Source: Candidatus Omnitrophota bacterium (GTDB taxonomy: Bacteria; Hinthialibacterota; Hinthialibacteria; Hinthialibacterales; Hinthialibacteraceae). Taken from it: a stretch of DNA of 64,000 nucleotides. The translations under genes and the position numbers were made by a program. Of the stretch, positions 55,389-64,000 are shown in pieces. The notes beneath the pieces are model-generated. The model was not told the origin of the DNA. It saw only the letters and a list, made by a program, of their open reading frames with translations, and did not search any database. The stretch is from the NCBI GenBank assembly GCA_013177805.1, contig JABLXU010000039.1, forward strand, positions 1 through 64,000. Direction: 5' to 3'. Each line of letters opens with the position of its first letter. Position 1 is the first letter of the stretch.

Positions 55389-57393
55389 AGCTCAAGACCC
55401 CCTCGATCTCCTCGAAAATCTGGCCGTCGGTAAACAGGTTCTGTTCGATCGCGCCCGATGGGCAGGCCGCGACACACGTCCCGCAGCCCTTGCACAAGGC
55501 TTCATTGACCACACTCACTTGGAACTCGGACGTCTCATCGGTCCGGATGGCGTTGTACGGGCACATACCGATACAAGTCCGGCATCCGCTGCACAACTCG
55601 GCATGAATATACGCCGTGTTGGGCTCCAATTCTACGTGACCCCGGACCACCATGGCCAACGCTTCCGCCGCCGCCGCGCCCGCCTGCGCCACCGTGTCGG
55701 GAATATCCTTCGGCCCCTGGCACGCGCCGGCCAGGAAAATACCATCCGTGGCCGTCGAGACAGGCGCCAGCTTGGGGTGCCGCTCGGTGAACCAGCCTTG
55801 ATGGCTGCATGAAATTCCGAACAGGCGGCGCACAGCGTCCGCATCCGCGTGCGGCTCCAATCCGACGGAGAGGATGACCATGTCCACAGGGATGCGCCGC
55901 GGCACGCCGATCAGCGTGTCTTCCGCCCGGATGATGAGTTTTCCCTCTTCCTCCGGCGTCATGGCCCAATCGGTCACCTCCGCCACCCGCCCGCGGATGA
56001 AATGCGTGCCTTCTTCCAAAAGCCGGTCGTAGAATTCCTCGTACCCTTTCCCCGGGGTACGCATGTCAATGTAGAAGTTATATACTTCCGCCCCCGTCCG
56101 CTCCTTGACCAAATGGGCCAACTTGAGCGAATACATGCAGCACACCCGCGAGCAGTAATCGTTAGTCTTCTTGTCCCGCGAGCCCACGCAATGAACGATC
56201 CCCACCGATTTGGGTTTCGATCCGTCGCGCAGAACGATTTCCCCGCCCGTCGGCCCCGAGGCGTTGACCAGCCGCTCCACTTCCAGGCTGGTGTACACGT
56301 TGGCGTACTTGCCGTATCCGTACTTGGGAATGCGCAACGCATCGAACACCTGGAACCCAGTGGCCAGGATGACGGCCCCGCATTCCACCTCCTCGATCTT
56401 CTCTTGCTGGGTGAAGTCGATCGCGTTCTTTTCGCACACGGTCACGCACTTCTCCGCGCATTTGCCCTTGGCCAAGCGTAAACACTGCGTGGGATCGATC
56501 AGCACCACGGGCGGCGTCGCTTGCGGGAAGGGCATGTAGATGGGCTTGCGCTTGCCCAGCCCCAGGTTGAATTCATCGTCGAACTTCGCGTTCTTGAAGA
56601 CGCATGCATCCACGCACAGCAGGCACCCGACGCAATCCTCTTCCTTGACGTAGCGCGGTTTGCGTTTCACCTTGACCTTGAAATTCCCCGCGAAGCCGTC
56701 CACACCCACCACCTCGGAGTAGGTCCACAGGGTGATATTGGGATGCGATTTCACATCGGACATCTTGGGGGTCAGGATGCAGGCCGCGCAATCCAGAGTG
56801 GGGAAAGTCTTGTCGAACTTTGCCATGTGGCCGCCGATAGTCGGCTCGCGCTCGATCAGGTACACATGCTTGCCCGCGCTGGCCAACGTCAGGGCAGCAT
56901 GGATGCCGGCGATTCCCCCGCCGACCACCACCACATCCTGGTTGACGTTAACAAAGCGCTTCTCCAACGGTTGATGCAAACCCACCCGGCGCACCGCCGC
57001 CGCGATCAGCGCCTTCGATTTCTCTGTGGCCTCGGCCTTGTCCTGGGTCACCCAGCTGACGTGCTCGCGGATATTGGCCATCTGGAAATAATAGGGATTG
57101 AGGCCCGCGTCCATGCACGCCTTCCGGAACGTCTTCTCGTGCATGAGGGGCGAACACGAAGCCACCACCACCCGGTTCACGCCCCGCTCCCGGATGTCCT
57201 CCTGAATGATCTCCTGACCGGGATCGGAACACATGAACTTGTAATCGCGGGAGACCACCACATTGGGCAGCGTTTCCGCGAATTTCGCCACCTCCGAACA
57301 ATTCACTTTCCCGGCGATGTTGATTCCGCAATGGCAGACATATACCCCGATCCGGGGCGCGTCGCCGTTGGTTTTCGCATTAGGCATGGACAT
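55381..57393 (-). CDS. hdrA: Heterodisulfide reductase subunit A (flavin, bifurcating)
   Basis: 670 aa from the ATG at 57393, with AAGGAGG 6 nt upstream. The N-terminal IGVYVCHCGINIAG carries the CxCG motif of HdrA. The FAD site is VVVVGGGIAGIHAAL, the NAD(P)-like fold continues with EREPTIGGHMA and the LDCAAC cysteines follow. Cluster motifs are CVGCLLCVDAC, then CLRLAKGKCAEKCVTVC, and two C-terminal ferredoxin motifs CSGCRTCIGMCP and CKGCGTCVAACP. In methanogens HdrA splits electron pairs from Mvh between HdrBC and ferredoxin. The start overlaps hdrB by 14 nt. Confidence 0.95.
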   Translation of the reverse strand: MSMPNAKTNGDAPRIGVYVCHCGINIAGKVNCSEVAKFAETLPNVVVSRDYKFMCSDPGQEIIQEDIRERGVNRVVVASCSPLMHEKTFRKACMDAGLNPYYFQMANIREHVSWVTQDKAEATEKSKALIAAAVRRVGLHQPLEKRFVNVNQDVVVVGGGIAGIHAALTLASAGKHVYLIEREPTIGGHMAKFDKTFPTLDCAACILTPKMSDVKSHPNITLWTYSEVVGVDGFAGNFKVKVKRKPRYVKEEDCVGCLLCVDACVFKNAKFDDEFNLGLGKRKPIYMPFPQATPPVVLIDPTQCLRLAKGKCAEKCVTVCEKNAIDFTQQEKIEEVECGAVILATGFQVFDALRIPKYGYGKYANVYTSLEVERLVNASGPTGGEIVLRDGSKPKSVGIVHCVGSRDKKTNDYCSRVCCMYSLKLAHLVKERTGAEVYNFYIDMRTPGKGYEEFYDRLLEEGTHFIRGRVAEVTDWAMTPEEEGKLIIRAEDTLIGVPRRIPVDMVILSVGLEPHADADAVRRLFGISCSHQGWFTERHPKLAPVSTATDGIFLAGACQGPKDIPDTVAQAGAAAAEALAMVVRGHVELEPNTAYIHAELCSGCRTCIGMCPYNAIRTDETSEFQVSVVNEALCKGCGTCVAACPSGAIEQNLFTDGQIFEEIEGVLSYV

Positions 57394-58291
57394 GTTGACC
57401 TCCTTCTTGAGCCGCCACCGCCGGCCGCAAAGGAACAAACAAACGCTGCAATCCCAATTCGTTCTCCGGCAGCCCGAAGGCCATCCCCATCAACTGGGTG
57501 AAAAAGGCCACCGGCAGTTCGACCGGTTCTTCGAACCGCTGCGACATCCGGTCCTGGTAACATTCCAGGTTGAACTGGCACAACGGGCAGGCGGTGATGA
57601 CCACATCGGCGCCGCGTTTCTTCGCTTCCCGCAAGAGGATGTAACTCAACCGCAAGCCCACTTCCTCGATCGTGCCCGTGAGCGACCCCCCGCAGCACCG
57701 GGTCTTCAGCGGCCAATCAACCGGTTCTCCGCCCAGCGCTTCCACCAGCCGATCCATCGATTGAGGATTGGTTTGATCGTCAAACGTGGCGTAAGGCCGG
57801 ATGATCTGGCAGCCGTAGTAACTCGCGACCCGCAAGCCTTGAAGCGGCTTGGTGACCCGGGCTTTGATCGTGTCCAATCCGACCGCATTCACAAAAATGT
57901 CCAGCGGGTGCCGGATCTTCACCTTGCCTTTGTATTTCAGGCCGCCTACCTTGAGCGCGTCCCGGATTTTCTGGGCGTTGCCGTTCGATTCCGCCAAATA
58001 ACGCTGCGCTTTGCACAACACCAGATAACACGCGGCGCAAGGGACCACCACTTCCGGGCGCGCCTTGGGATCGTTCGCGGTCCCTTGCCTTTCGGACAAC
58101 GCCAGGTTGCGGGAGGCCAGCGCGTAGGCCTTCAACTCGTTTACCGCCATGTAAGCGGTCGCCCCGCAGCAGTTCCAATCCTCGACCTCCGTCAGGTTCA
58201 AACCCAAGGCCTGGAAGACCGCCCGGATCGACTCATCATACGGGCGTCCCGTGCTCTTCAACGAACATCCAGGGTAGTAGAGGTAATCCAT
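57380..58291 (-). CDS. hdrB: Heterodisulfide reductase subunit B
   Basis: 303 aa with two complete CCG domains (DUF166-type CX31-39CCX35-36CXXC): YYPGC / WNCCGA / VVPCAAC and YYGCQ / RCCGGS / ITACPLC. These bind the non-cubane 4Fe-4S clusters where the disulfide is reduced in methanogens. What plays the role of CoM-S-S-CoB in a bacterium is unknown. It is 34 nt downstream of hdrC. Confidence 0.94.
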   Translation of the reverse strand: MDYLYYPGCSLKSTGRPYDESIRAVFQALGLNLTEVEDWNCCGATAYMAVNELKAYALASRNLALSERQGTANDPKARPEVVVPCAACYLVLCKAQRYLAESNGNAQKIRDALKVGGLKYKGKVKIRHPLDIFVNAVGLDTIKARVTKPLQGLRVASYYGCQIIRPYATFDDQTNPQSMDRLVEALGGEPVDWPLKTRCCGGSLTGTIEEVGLRLSYILLREAKKRGADVVITACPLCQFNLECYQDRMSQRFEEPVELPVAFFTQLMGMAFGLPENELGLQRLFVPLRPAVAAQEGGQHVHA

Positions 58292-58325
58292 CGGTGCTTC
58301 TCGCTTTCCAAGCGGCCCGCGCCGC

Positions 58326-58907
58326 TCAGGCCTTTTCCACGGCGTCCAAAATGGGTTTCAATTCGTTCCGCCGCTTGATTGATTCGATCTTCAGCCCCAT
58401 GCGCCCCCGGCGCAACAAGTTCCAACCCAACAAAGCCTGCTTAAGCAGTTTGAATGGATTGGTCTTGAGGAACATCAGGGTGATCAGGATGCCTTCGTTG
58501 CTCCGCCCCCACCGCCGTACGATCTTGAAAAATTCGTGGGCCATCACCGGCGTAGCGAACCGTTTGGGATAAACTCCCTCGTCGATGGCCATTTGCTTGA
58601 AGGCGTACATCAGTTCCGTGATCTTGATTTTCTTGGGACAATCCACCGTGCAACTGTAACACGACGCGCACAGCCATATCGTTTTGCTTTGGAGAACCTC
58701 GTCCCGGAATCCCTCCCGGGTCATGGCCACCAGACGGCGCGGCGTAAAATCCATGTAAATGGTCAACGGGCAGGTCGAGCTGCACGTCCCACACTGGATG
58801 CACTGATGCAGATTCTCTCCTCCGTACAACTCGGCGATGCGCTTCCCAAACGTGGGATCCAACTCCGATTCGTACTTGATCTTCCGTTCACCCGTCCATA
58901 CATTCAT
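58326..58907 (-). CDS. hdrC: Heterodisulfide reductase subunit C
   Basis: 193 aa. Two classical 4Fe-4S motifs: CIQCGTCSSTCP (about residues 36-47) and CASCYSCTVDCP (about 81-92). It carries electrons from HdrA to HdrB. AAGGAG is 6-7 nt before the ATG. It is the first gene of the eight-gene minus-strand series hdrC-hdrB-hdrA-mvhD-mvhG-mvhA-protease-hypA. The promoter should lie in the AT-rich gap upstream. Confidence 0.94.
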   Translation of the reverse strand: MNVWTGERKIKYESELDPTFGKRIAELYGGENLHQCIQCGTCSSTCPLTIYMDFTPRRLVAMTREGFRDEVLQSKTIWLCASCYSCTVDCPKKIKITELMYAFKQMAIDEGVYPKRFATPVMAHEFFKIVRRWGRSNEGILITLMFLKTNPFKLLKQALLGWNLLRRGRMGLKIESIKRRNELKPILDAVEKA

Positions 58908-59587
58908 CGATGCTCTCCTTCCCGTTGCCAGGACCGGTATTTCTTTCCCATCGTTCTATCCCCTTTATTCCTCTCTTCTCCAATTCGTCAGTGGGCATAA
59001 AAAAACGCCTTTCCGGCTGCCAGAGAGATAGAGAAAAATTTAACTTATTCTTTGCGCGGATCATGATGCGGTTTTTCCCAAAAACCCGGGGAATGATTCG
59101 GGCTGTTCCTCTCAATGTAATTGACAGTCTCCTACCAGTCAAGCATGAGAAGACATATTTCCGGTAATTGGAGAACTTTTCTCACCAAATATTGTATATC
59201 TAGATCCCTATCCAATCCCATACGGACTAGATAAAACCACTGCTCATCTTGATTATATAAATTAAATAATATCAAACTATTCCAATCATTATAAATTCAT
59301 AAATTTTAAAAAATAATTTCTCCAAACTATGGATTGCACCCCATTGCCCCCCATTCTGTATTCCAATTGATTCCACTTTTTTTCTCCACCTTTCCACTAG
59401 GCGCCATCTTGCGGTCTGTCGAAAAATATTGGATACTCTCACCATATCCCTGTGAAAAAAAGCGAGATATTTATCTAAGTTTATTTAATTGATAAATATT
59501 ATCAAGATTTCTTTCCAATGCATTCCCATTGGATGAGAATTGGATAAAAATGAATCGAATTAGGCTTCTCCCGGGAGTAAATTCGTG
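58908..59587. other. Long AT-rich divergent control region between hdrC and the kinase
   Basis: 680 bases with no supported gene, much richer in A+T (about 59160-59330 especially) than the rest of the window. It must contain the promoters of both the hdr-mvh operon and the sugar kinase. A dyad cluster lies at 59467-59505. An 84-codon minus-strand ORF overlapping the hdrC start lacks a ribosome-binding site and family features. Confidence 0.5.
59467..59505. promoter_or_regulatory. Overlapping dyads, candidate operator of the kinase gene
   Basis: TTGATA-AATAT-TATCAA (59489-59505) is a perfect 17-bp palindrome with 6-bp arms. ATATTTATC (59467-59475) also pairs exactly with GATAAATAT (59491-59499) across 15 bp. 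Both are about 80-120 bp upstream of the kinase start. The regulator is unknown and no regulatory gene is adjacent. Confidence 0.4.
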
Positions 59588-61114
59588 ATGGATCCTAAAA
59601 CCATCTTGCTAGGAATCGACGTAGGGGCCACCAGCATCAAGGCGGGAGCGTTCTCCCCCGAAGGACAACTGCTCGTCCTGGAAAGCGCTCCCAACTCGCC
59701 CACCCCCCAGCCGGGCGGCGCGCCCGAATGGCGGATCTGGGATCTGGAAGCCATCTGGTCGAAAGTCTGCGGCTGCACCCGCCGCCTGCGGGAGAATTTG
59801 AGCGGCGCGGTTGAGGTCAAGGGCGTGGCGGTCAGCGGTTTTGGCACCGACGGGGTACCCATGGCTTTGGACGGCCGCCAACTCTACCCCTGCATTAGCT
59901 GGCATTGTGCCCGAACCGTTCCCCAAGCGCGCCAAAGCAATGCCATTCTAGGCGCACAACGGATCTACGAAATCACCGGGTACCACAACTATCCCATCAA
60001 CACCCTGAACCGCCTTCTCTGGCTCAAGGAAAACGCCCCCGGAGTGCTTGAAAATACGGCTTACTGGCTGCATGTGCAGGACTATATCGTCTTCCGCCTG
60101 ACTGGCGAATTCAGCACCGAGAGCACTATCGCTTCCACCACCATGTGCCTGCACCTGAAAAAGCGCGCGTGGGCGGAGGATCTGCTCTCCCAAGTGGGAC
60201 TGACCTCCCGGATTTTCAGCCCCCTGTACGAATCCGGCTCGCGGGTGGGATCGGTCACCTCCACGGCCGCGGAAGAATCCGGTATTCCCAAAGGCGCCCC
60301 GGTGGCCACCGGCGGCCACGACACCGAACTGGCCATCCTGGGGGCGGGCATCCAACGCAAGGAAACCTTCCTCGACATCAACGGGACATGGGAAATCCTG
60401 ATGGCCATCACCGATTTCTGCGATCCATCCGAATTCGGCCTTACCCACGGGCTGGATTGGGAATGCCACGCGGTGCCCGGGTGGTGGAACTGCCAGGCCC
60501 TGATGCTCGCCGGCGGGGCCATCGAATGGATCCGCCACCAGTTCTACCGCGACAGCCCGGACTACGCCACCCTGATGGATGAAGCCTCCCGCGCTCCCTT
60601 GGCCGCCAACCATGTGGTCCTGCTGCCCGCCTTCGTCCGGGGAATGGGCCCTGCCCAGGCGCACGATCCCCTGGGAGCACTGATCGGCTTGACCACCCAG
60701 ACCACGCGCGAGGACATCGCCCGCGCCACGTTCGAGGGCCTTTCCTACCAGTTTTATCAGCAGATCCACGCCATCGAGCAGAGCCTGAACGTGCAGGCCG
60801 ATTCCATCCGCGTGACCGGCGGCGGGCAAAAGAATCCTTTCTGGATGCAAATGAAGGCCGATATGTCCGGCCGCGCGCTGGATATAGTGCAAAACGTCGA
60901 ATCCGCCCTCTTGGGAGCAGCCATCCTGGCGGGCATCGGTGGCGGTGTGTACCGCGACGCCTTCGACGCGCTGGACGCCATCCCCATCCCCGTGGAAACC
61001 ATCGAACCGGACCTCGCCGCGCACAACCGCTACCAGGAGCACTACGAGAAGGTCATCTCCAAAATTCCTGAATCCATGGAGAAGACCTTCCGGCTGATTC
61101 ACGATTTTGCCTGA
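59588..61114 (+). CDS. FGGY-family sugar kinase, L-fuculokinase-like
   Basis: 508 aa from ATG (a GTG one codon earlier is the track start). GIDVGATSIKAGAF is the N-terminal phosphate-binding loop, VAVSGFGTDGV and LYPCISWHCART match FucK closely, TGEFSTESTIAS is the second family segment, and NGTWEILM and VTGGGQKNPFWMQMKADM are C-terminal ATPase motifs. The nearest described relatives I recall are L-fuculokinases, so fuculose or rhamnulose type ketoses are likely substrates. No isomerase or aldolase gene is adjacent, so the pathway cannot be fixed. The minus-strand ORF over it is a shadow. Confidence 0.85.
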   Translation: MDPKTILLGIDVGATSIKAGAFSPEGQLLVLESAPNSPTPQPGGAPEWRIWDLEAIWSKVCGCTRRLRENLSGAVEVKGVAVSGFGTDGVPMALDGRQLYPCISWHCARTVPQARQSNAILGAQRIYEITGYHNYPINTLNRLLWLKENAPGVLENTAYWLHVQDYIVFRLTGEFSTESTIASTTMCLHLKKRAWAEDLLSQVGLTSRIFSPLYESGSRVGSVTSTAAEESGIPKGAPVATGGHDTELAILGAGIQRKETFLDINGTWEILMAITDFCDPSEFGLTHGLDWECHAVPGWWNCQALMLAGGAIEWIRHQFYRDSPDYATLMDEASRAPLAANHVVLLPAFVRGMGPAQAHDPLGALIGLTTQTTREDIARATFEGLSYQFYQQIHAIEQSLNVQADSIRVTGGGQKNPFWMQMKADMSGRALDIVQNVESALLGAAILAGIGGGVYRDAFDALDAIPIPVETIEPDLAAHNRYQEHYEKVISKIPESMEKTFRLIHDFA

Positions 61115-61454
61115 ATCCGGATGGTCAGAGTAGCAGGAAGGGTTAACACGCCGCGCTGAATTCGTCAAAATGCTTCACCGGTCAGCCAAGGATTGAAACT
61201 CTGGGCTTTTTAGGGGGTCCCTTGAAAAGAACGCTAACCGGATTGGATCGTATCATTAAATTCTTCGAGTATTTTGCCGTCCCCGGGTTGGTTCGGCCCT
61301 GCAGCAGCCCAGAGCTTCAGCCCTGGGCAAAATCAGAACACCACCCAATATCGCCCGATTTTCTTTCCTGGGCAAAAAATCCGCCCAGGGATATTGAAAA
61401 CCGCCACACAACGCCTACAATAATCCCCTGCGAACCACGAACGCATCCTGTCAT
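61115..61454. other. Intergenic region between the kinase and tRNA-Leu
   Basis: 340 bases. It contains repeated CCTGGGCAAAA motifs (about 61321 and 61368) with GCCCAG/GCCCAGG partners, including CCTGGGC-AAAAAATCC-GCCCAGG (about 61368-61391), giving one or two moderate hairpins. These may terminate transcription after the kinase. No gene is supported. Confidence 0.4.
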
Positions 61455-61538
61455 GCCGGAGTGGTGGAAGTGGTAGACGCGCCAGACTCAAAATCTGGTG
61501 TCCTTCGGGACGTGAGGGTTCGAGTCCCTCCTCCGGCA
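61455..61538 (+). tRNA. tRNA-Leu (anticodon CAA)
   Basis: 84 nt. The acceptor GCCGGAG pairs with CTCCGGC, discriminator A. The anticodon stem CCAGA/TCTGG encloses the loop CTCAAAA with anticodon CAA. A long variable arm (GTCC-TTCG-GGAC) and the T arm GAGGG-TTCGAGT-CCCTC identify a class II leucine tRNA reading UUG. CCA is not encoded. Confidence 0.96.
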
Positions 61539-61621
61539 GGATTTTCCCTTCATCATTATTTATTTCTTTACTTCATGTGCCCCTTCTTGGCGGGAATCCC
61601 CGGGGCTCATTTGGCCATTCC

Positions 61622-61656
61622 GAAAAAATGATGCCCAGGAATAGGTCCTGGGCATC
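61622..61656 (-). terminator. Rho-independent terminator of gdhA
   Basis: On the minus strand GATGCCCAGGA pairs exactly with TCCTGGGCATC (11-bp stem, 5-nt loop), followed by ATTTTTTC. It lies 40 nt after the gdhA stop codon and on the correct strand. Confidence 0.93.
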
Positions 61657-61695
61657 GTCCCGTTTGCCACTCAATGCCTTATGCGGGTAGAGTCC

Positions 61696-63135
<1,440 letters not shown>

Positions 63136-63146
63136 CTATTGATATT

Positions 63147-63160
63147 GGCAACATGGTGCC
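63147..63160. promoter_or_regulatory. Operator 2 of gdhA, GGCA-N6-TGCC
   Basis: A dyad GGCA-ACATGG-TGCC (longer arms TTGGCA/TGCCAA, 63145-63162) located directly downstream of the -10 hexamer, across the expected start of gdhA transcription. It fits the GGNA-N6-TNCC form of known NrpR operators. The centre lies 24 bp from that of operator 1. Confidence 0.6.
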
Positions 63161-63161
63161 A

Positions 63162-63190
63162 AATATAATTGGAATTAGAATTCCGGTCAA
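63162..63190 (-). promoter_or_regulatory. gdhA promoter, sigma70 type
   Basis: Minus strand: -35 TTGACC (63190-63185), 17-bp spacer, -10 TATATT (63167-63162). Transcription would start near 63155, giving a leader of about 120 nt before the gdhA ATG. The whole spacer is occupied by the GGAA-N6-TTCC dyad, and a second dyad covers the start site. Confidence 0.7.
63171..63184. promoter_or_regulatory. Operator 1 of gdhA, GGAA-N6-TTCC
   Basis: GGAATTAGAATTCC exactly matches the NrpR operator consensus GGAA-N6-TTCC established in Methanococcus. It lies entirely between the -35 and -10 hexamers, so a bound repressor would block polymerase. Confidence 0.7.
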
Positions 63191-63797
63191 GAGGCAATAG
63201 AAAATTTTGAGTTTTTTTGGCATTTCCAGTGGACGATGCACGGTTACCCAGAAAAATCCACCGGTTTTTCATGGATGCCGGTTGAGAGACTCCCGATTTA
63301 TTCCACTCACCAGAGAAAAGGCCTAACGGAAGGGTAACGGACCACGTCTTTTTTTTTATTCCGTAAGGCGCGTATCCCGGCCCTCCTCCCTCCGATCCAC
63401 TTACTTGAGACAAATCGATTGATTACCAGGGAATGAATCGTGGGCTTGTGGCCGCCGATGTCCATGAAAGTAGATCGATCTCATTCCATCTCTCAACTCA
63501 TGTGAGATTGCGTTTGATGATTTCAATAAGCTTTGATGGATTCAACAAGATTCTATGGAAGGGCCGGCGTGATCATCAGGAGCGCCTGATCCAGAGATTG
63601 CCAATTTCGGATGAATTCCCCTGGTTTTCAAGGAATCTTTGTCTATTATTATGGTATGGAATGCCGGATATCTGCCAAATATTCGGACGAAAGTTGAAAA
63701 TATAATGGTCAATAAATAGGATTTTTGCCATTAAAAGGCGAATTCAGCCACATTAAAGAGACCCAATAGATATTTTTTCGCCAAATCGAGATCCTCC
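63191..63797. other. Intergenic region between gdhA promoter and the nrpR-like gene
   Basis: About 600 bases. It holds a weak ACG-GACCA-CGT hairpin followed by nine T (about 63337-63358), an ATCAGG-AGCG-CCTGAT hairpin (about 63574-63590) and a 90-codon plus-strand ORF (63433-63705) without a good ribosome-binding site or family features. The plus-strand promoter of the nrpR-like gene is at its right end. Confidence 0.4.
63694..63722 (+). promoter_or_regulatory. Candidate promoter of the nrpR-like gene
   Basis: TTGAAA (63694-63699), 17-bp spacer, TAGGAT (63717-63722), about 75 nt upstream of the ATG. No GGAA-N6-TTCC dyad is visible here, so autoregulation is not suggested. Confidence 0.45.
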
Positions 63798-64000
63798 ATG
63801 GTCGAAATCAGCCAAAAACAAAAAATCGCCATTCTCCGGGTGTTGCGCGATGCCCGGGAGCCTATCGGCAGTTCGATTATTGCGGAAGAAATCAAGGATT
63901 ACGGCTTTGAACTCAGCGGCCGCACCATCCGCCTCTATCTTCAGGAGCTGGAAAACCAGGGTTTCGTGACCTCGGCCAAGCGCGGCCGGGACGGCGGCCG
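63798..64000 (+). CDS. NrpR-like transcription regulator, N-terminal HTH (partial, runs off window)
   Basis: The first 67 codons are visible. MVEISQKQKIAILRVLRDAR begins a winged-helix HTH; ISSQ-like SSIIAEEIKDYG, then LSGRTIRLYLQELENQGFV and KRGRDGG follow the order of the NrpR N-terminal domain (K..ILRIL....P.gs..IA.EL...G..ls.R.VR.HL..Ld..G......GR.G). NrpR represses nitrogen-assimilation genes in archaea and is released by 2-oxoglutarate through its C-terminal domains, which lie outside the window. Its neighbour gdhA has matching operators. Bacterial homologues are known but little studied. Confidence 0.7.
   Translation, partial: MVEISQKQKIAILRVLRDAREPIGSSIIAEEIKDYGFELSGRTIRLYLQELENQGFVTSAKRGRDGG

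Noticed and set aside
59948-61168. 406-aa minus-strand ORF
   Set aside because: Antisense to the FGGY kinase with no recognisable features.
63145-63162. TTGGCA...TGCCAA read as a sigma54 -24/-12 promoter
   Set aside because: The GG-to-GC spacing is one base short of the sigma54 consensus, and a good sigma70 promoter and the NrpR-type dyad pattern explain the site better.
63433-63705. 90-aa ORF in the gap between gdhA and the nrpR-like gene
   Set aside because: Weak ribosome-binding site, no family features and no coding-like composition.

Overview
The window looks like a chromosomal segment from a Gram-negative, probably anaerobic or facultative bacterium of an uncultivated or deep-branching phylum. 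The reasons are: outer-membrane and type IV pilus-like genes; pseudopilins of the form common in PVC-group and neighbouring candidate phyla (FTLIELL helix, DPSNGT-like C-terminus); a system II cytochrome c maturation pair; a methanogen-type Hdr-Mvh electron-bifurcation operon; and an archaeal-type nitrogen repressor (NrpR-like). Exact placement cannot be made from sequence alone. I see no transposase, integrase, CRISPR array or rRNA, and one tRNA. Coding density is ordinary; most ORF-track lines are antisense or frame shadows of real genes.

Layout. 0.1-3.1 kb: a divergent GrpE-like protein, a structured non-coding stretch ending in a strong terminator, and a PiT phosphate permease. 3.1-8.7 kb (minus): PilT and PilU ATPases interleaved with a secreted jelly-roll-like protein, a beta-helix membrane protein and an XRE/S24 regulator. 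9-12.1 kb (minus): DUF89 phosphatase, APS/PAPS reductase, patatin. 12.7-15.5 kb: FG-GAP protein and outer-membrane porin. 16-23.4 kb: trpE-trpG, class III-like sirtuin, membrane-anchored alkaline-phosphatase-superfamily protein, purA. 23.5-34 kb: two pseudopilins, an ECF sigma/FecR-type anti-sigma pair, a second FG-GAP protein, and a TPR / degenerate pilin / NtrC-like operon. 34-38 kb: UspA, a PilZ-STAS-receiver fusion, a STAS protein and an unknown protein. 38-46.5 kb: CgeB-like glycosyltransferase, ResB and CcsA, ThpR, GT39-like glycosyltransferase, phospholipid methyltransferase. 46.5-51.2 kb: GAF-GAF-degenerate HD-GYP and GlnD. 51.3-58.9 kb (minus): hdrCBA-mvhDGA followed by a hydrogenase maturation protease and hypA. 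59-64 kb: a fuculokinase-like kinase, tRNA-Leu(CAA), gdhA and the start of an nrpR-like gene.

The genes group into a few themes. Energy: the HdrCBA-MvhDGA set should oxidise H2 and bifurcate electrons, with the protease and HypA maturing the NiFe large subunit; ResB/CcsA mature c-type cytochromes. Nitrogen: GlnD (PII uridylylation), NADP-type GdhA and the NrpR-like repressor. The gdhA promoter carries a GGAA-N6-TTCC dyad exactly inside a 17-bp -35/-10 spacer and a second GGCA-N6-TGCC dyad right after the -10 box; this is the strongest new observation here. Surface: PilT/PilU, pseudopilins, FG-GAP proteins and several signalling proteins that lack a hallmark catalytic or interaction motif (GAFTGA-less NtrC-like regulator, degenerate HD-GYP, pilin-like protein without the prepilin peptidase glycine).
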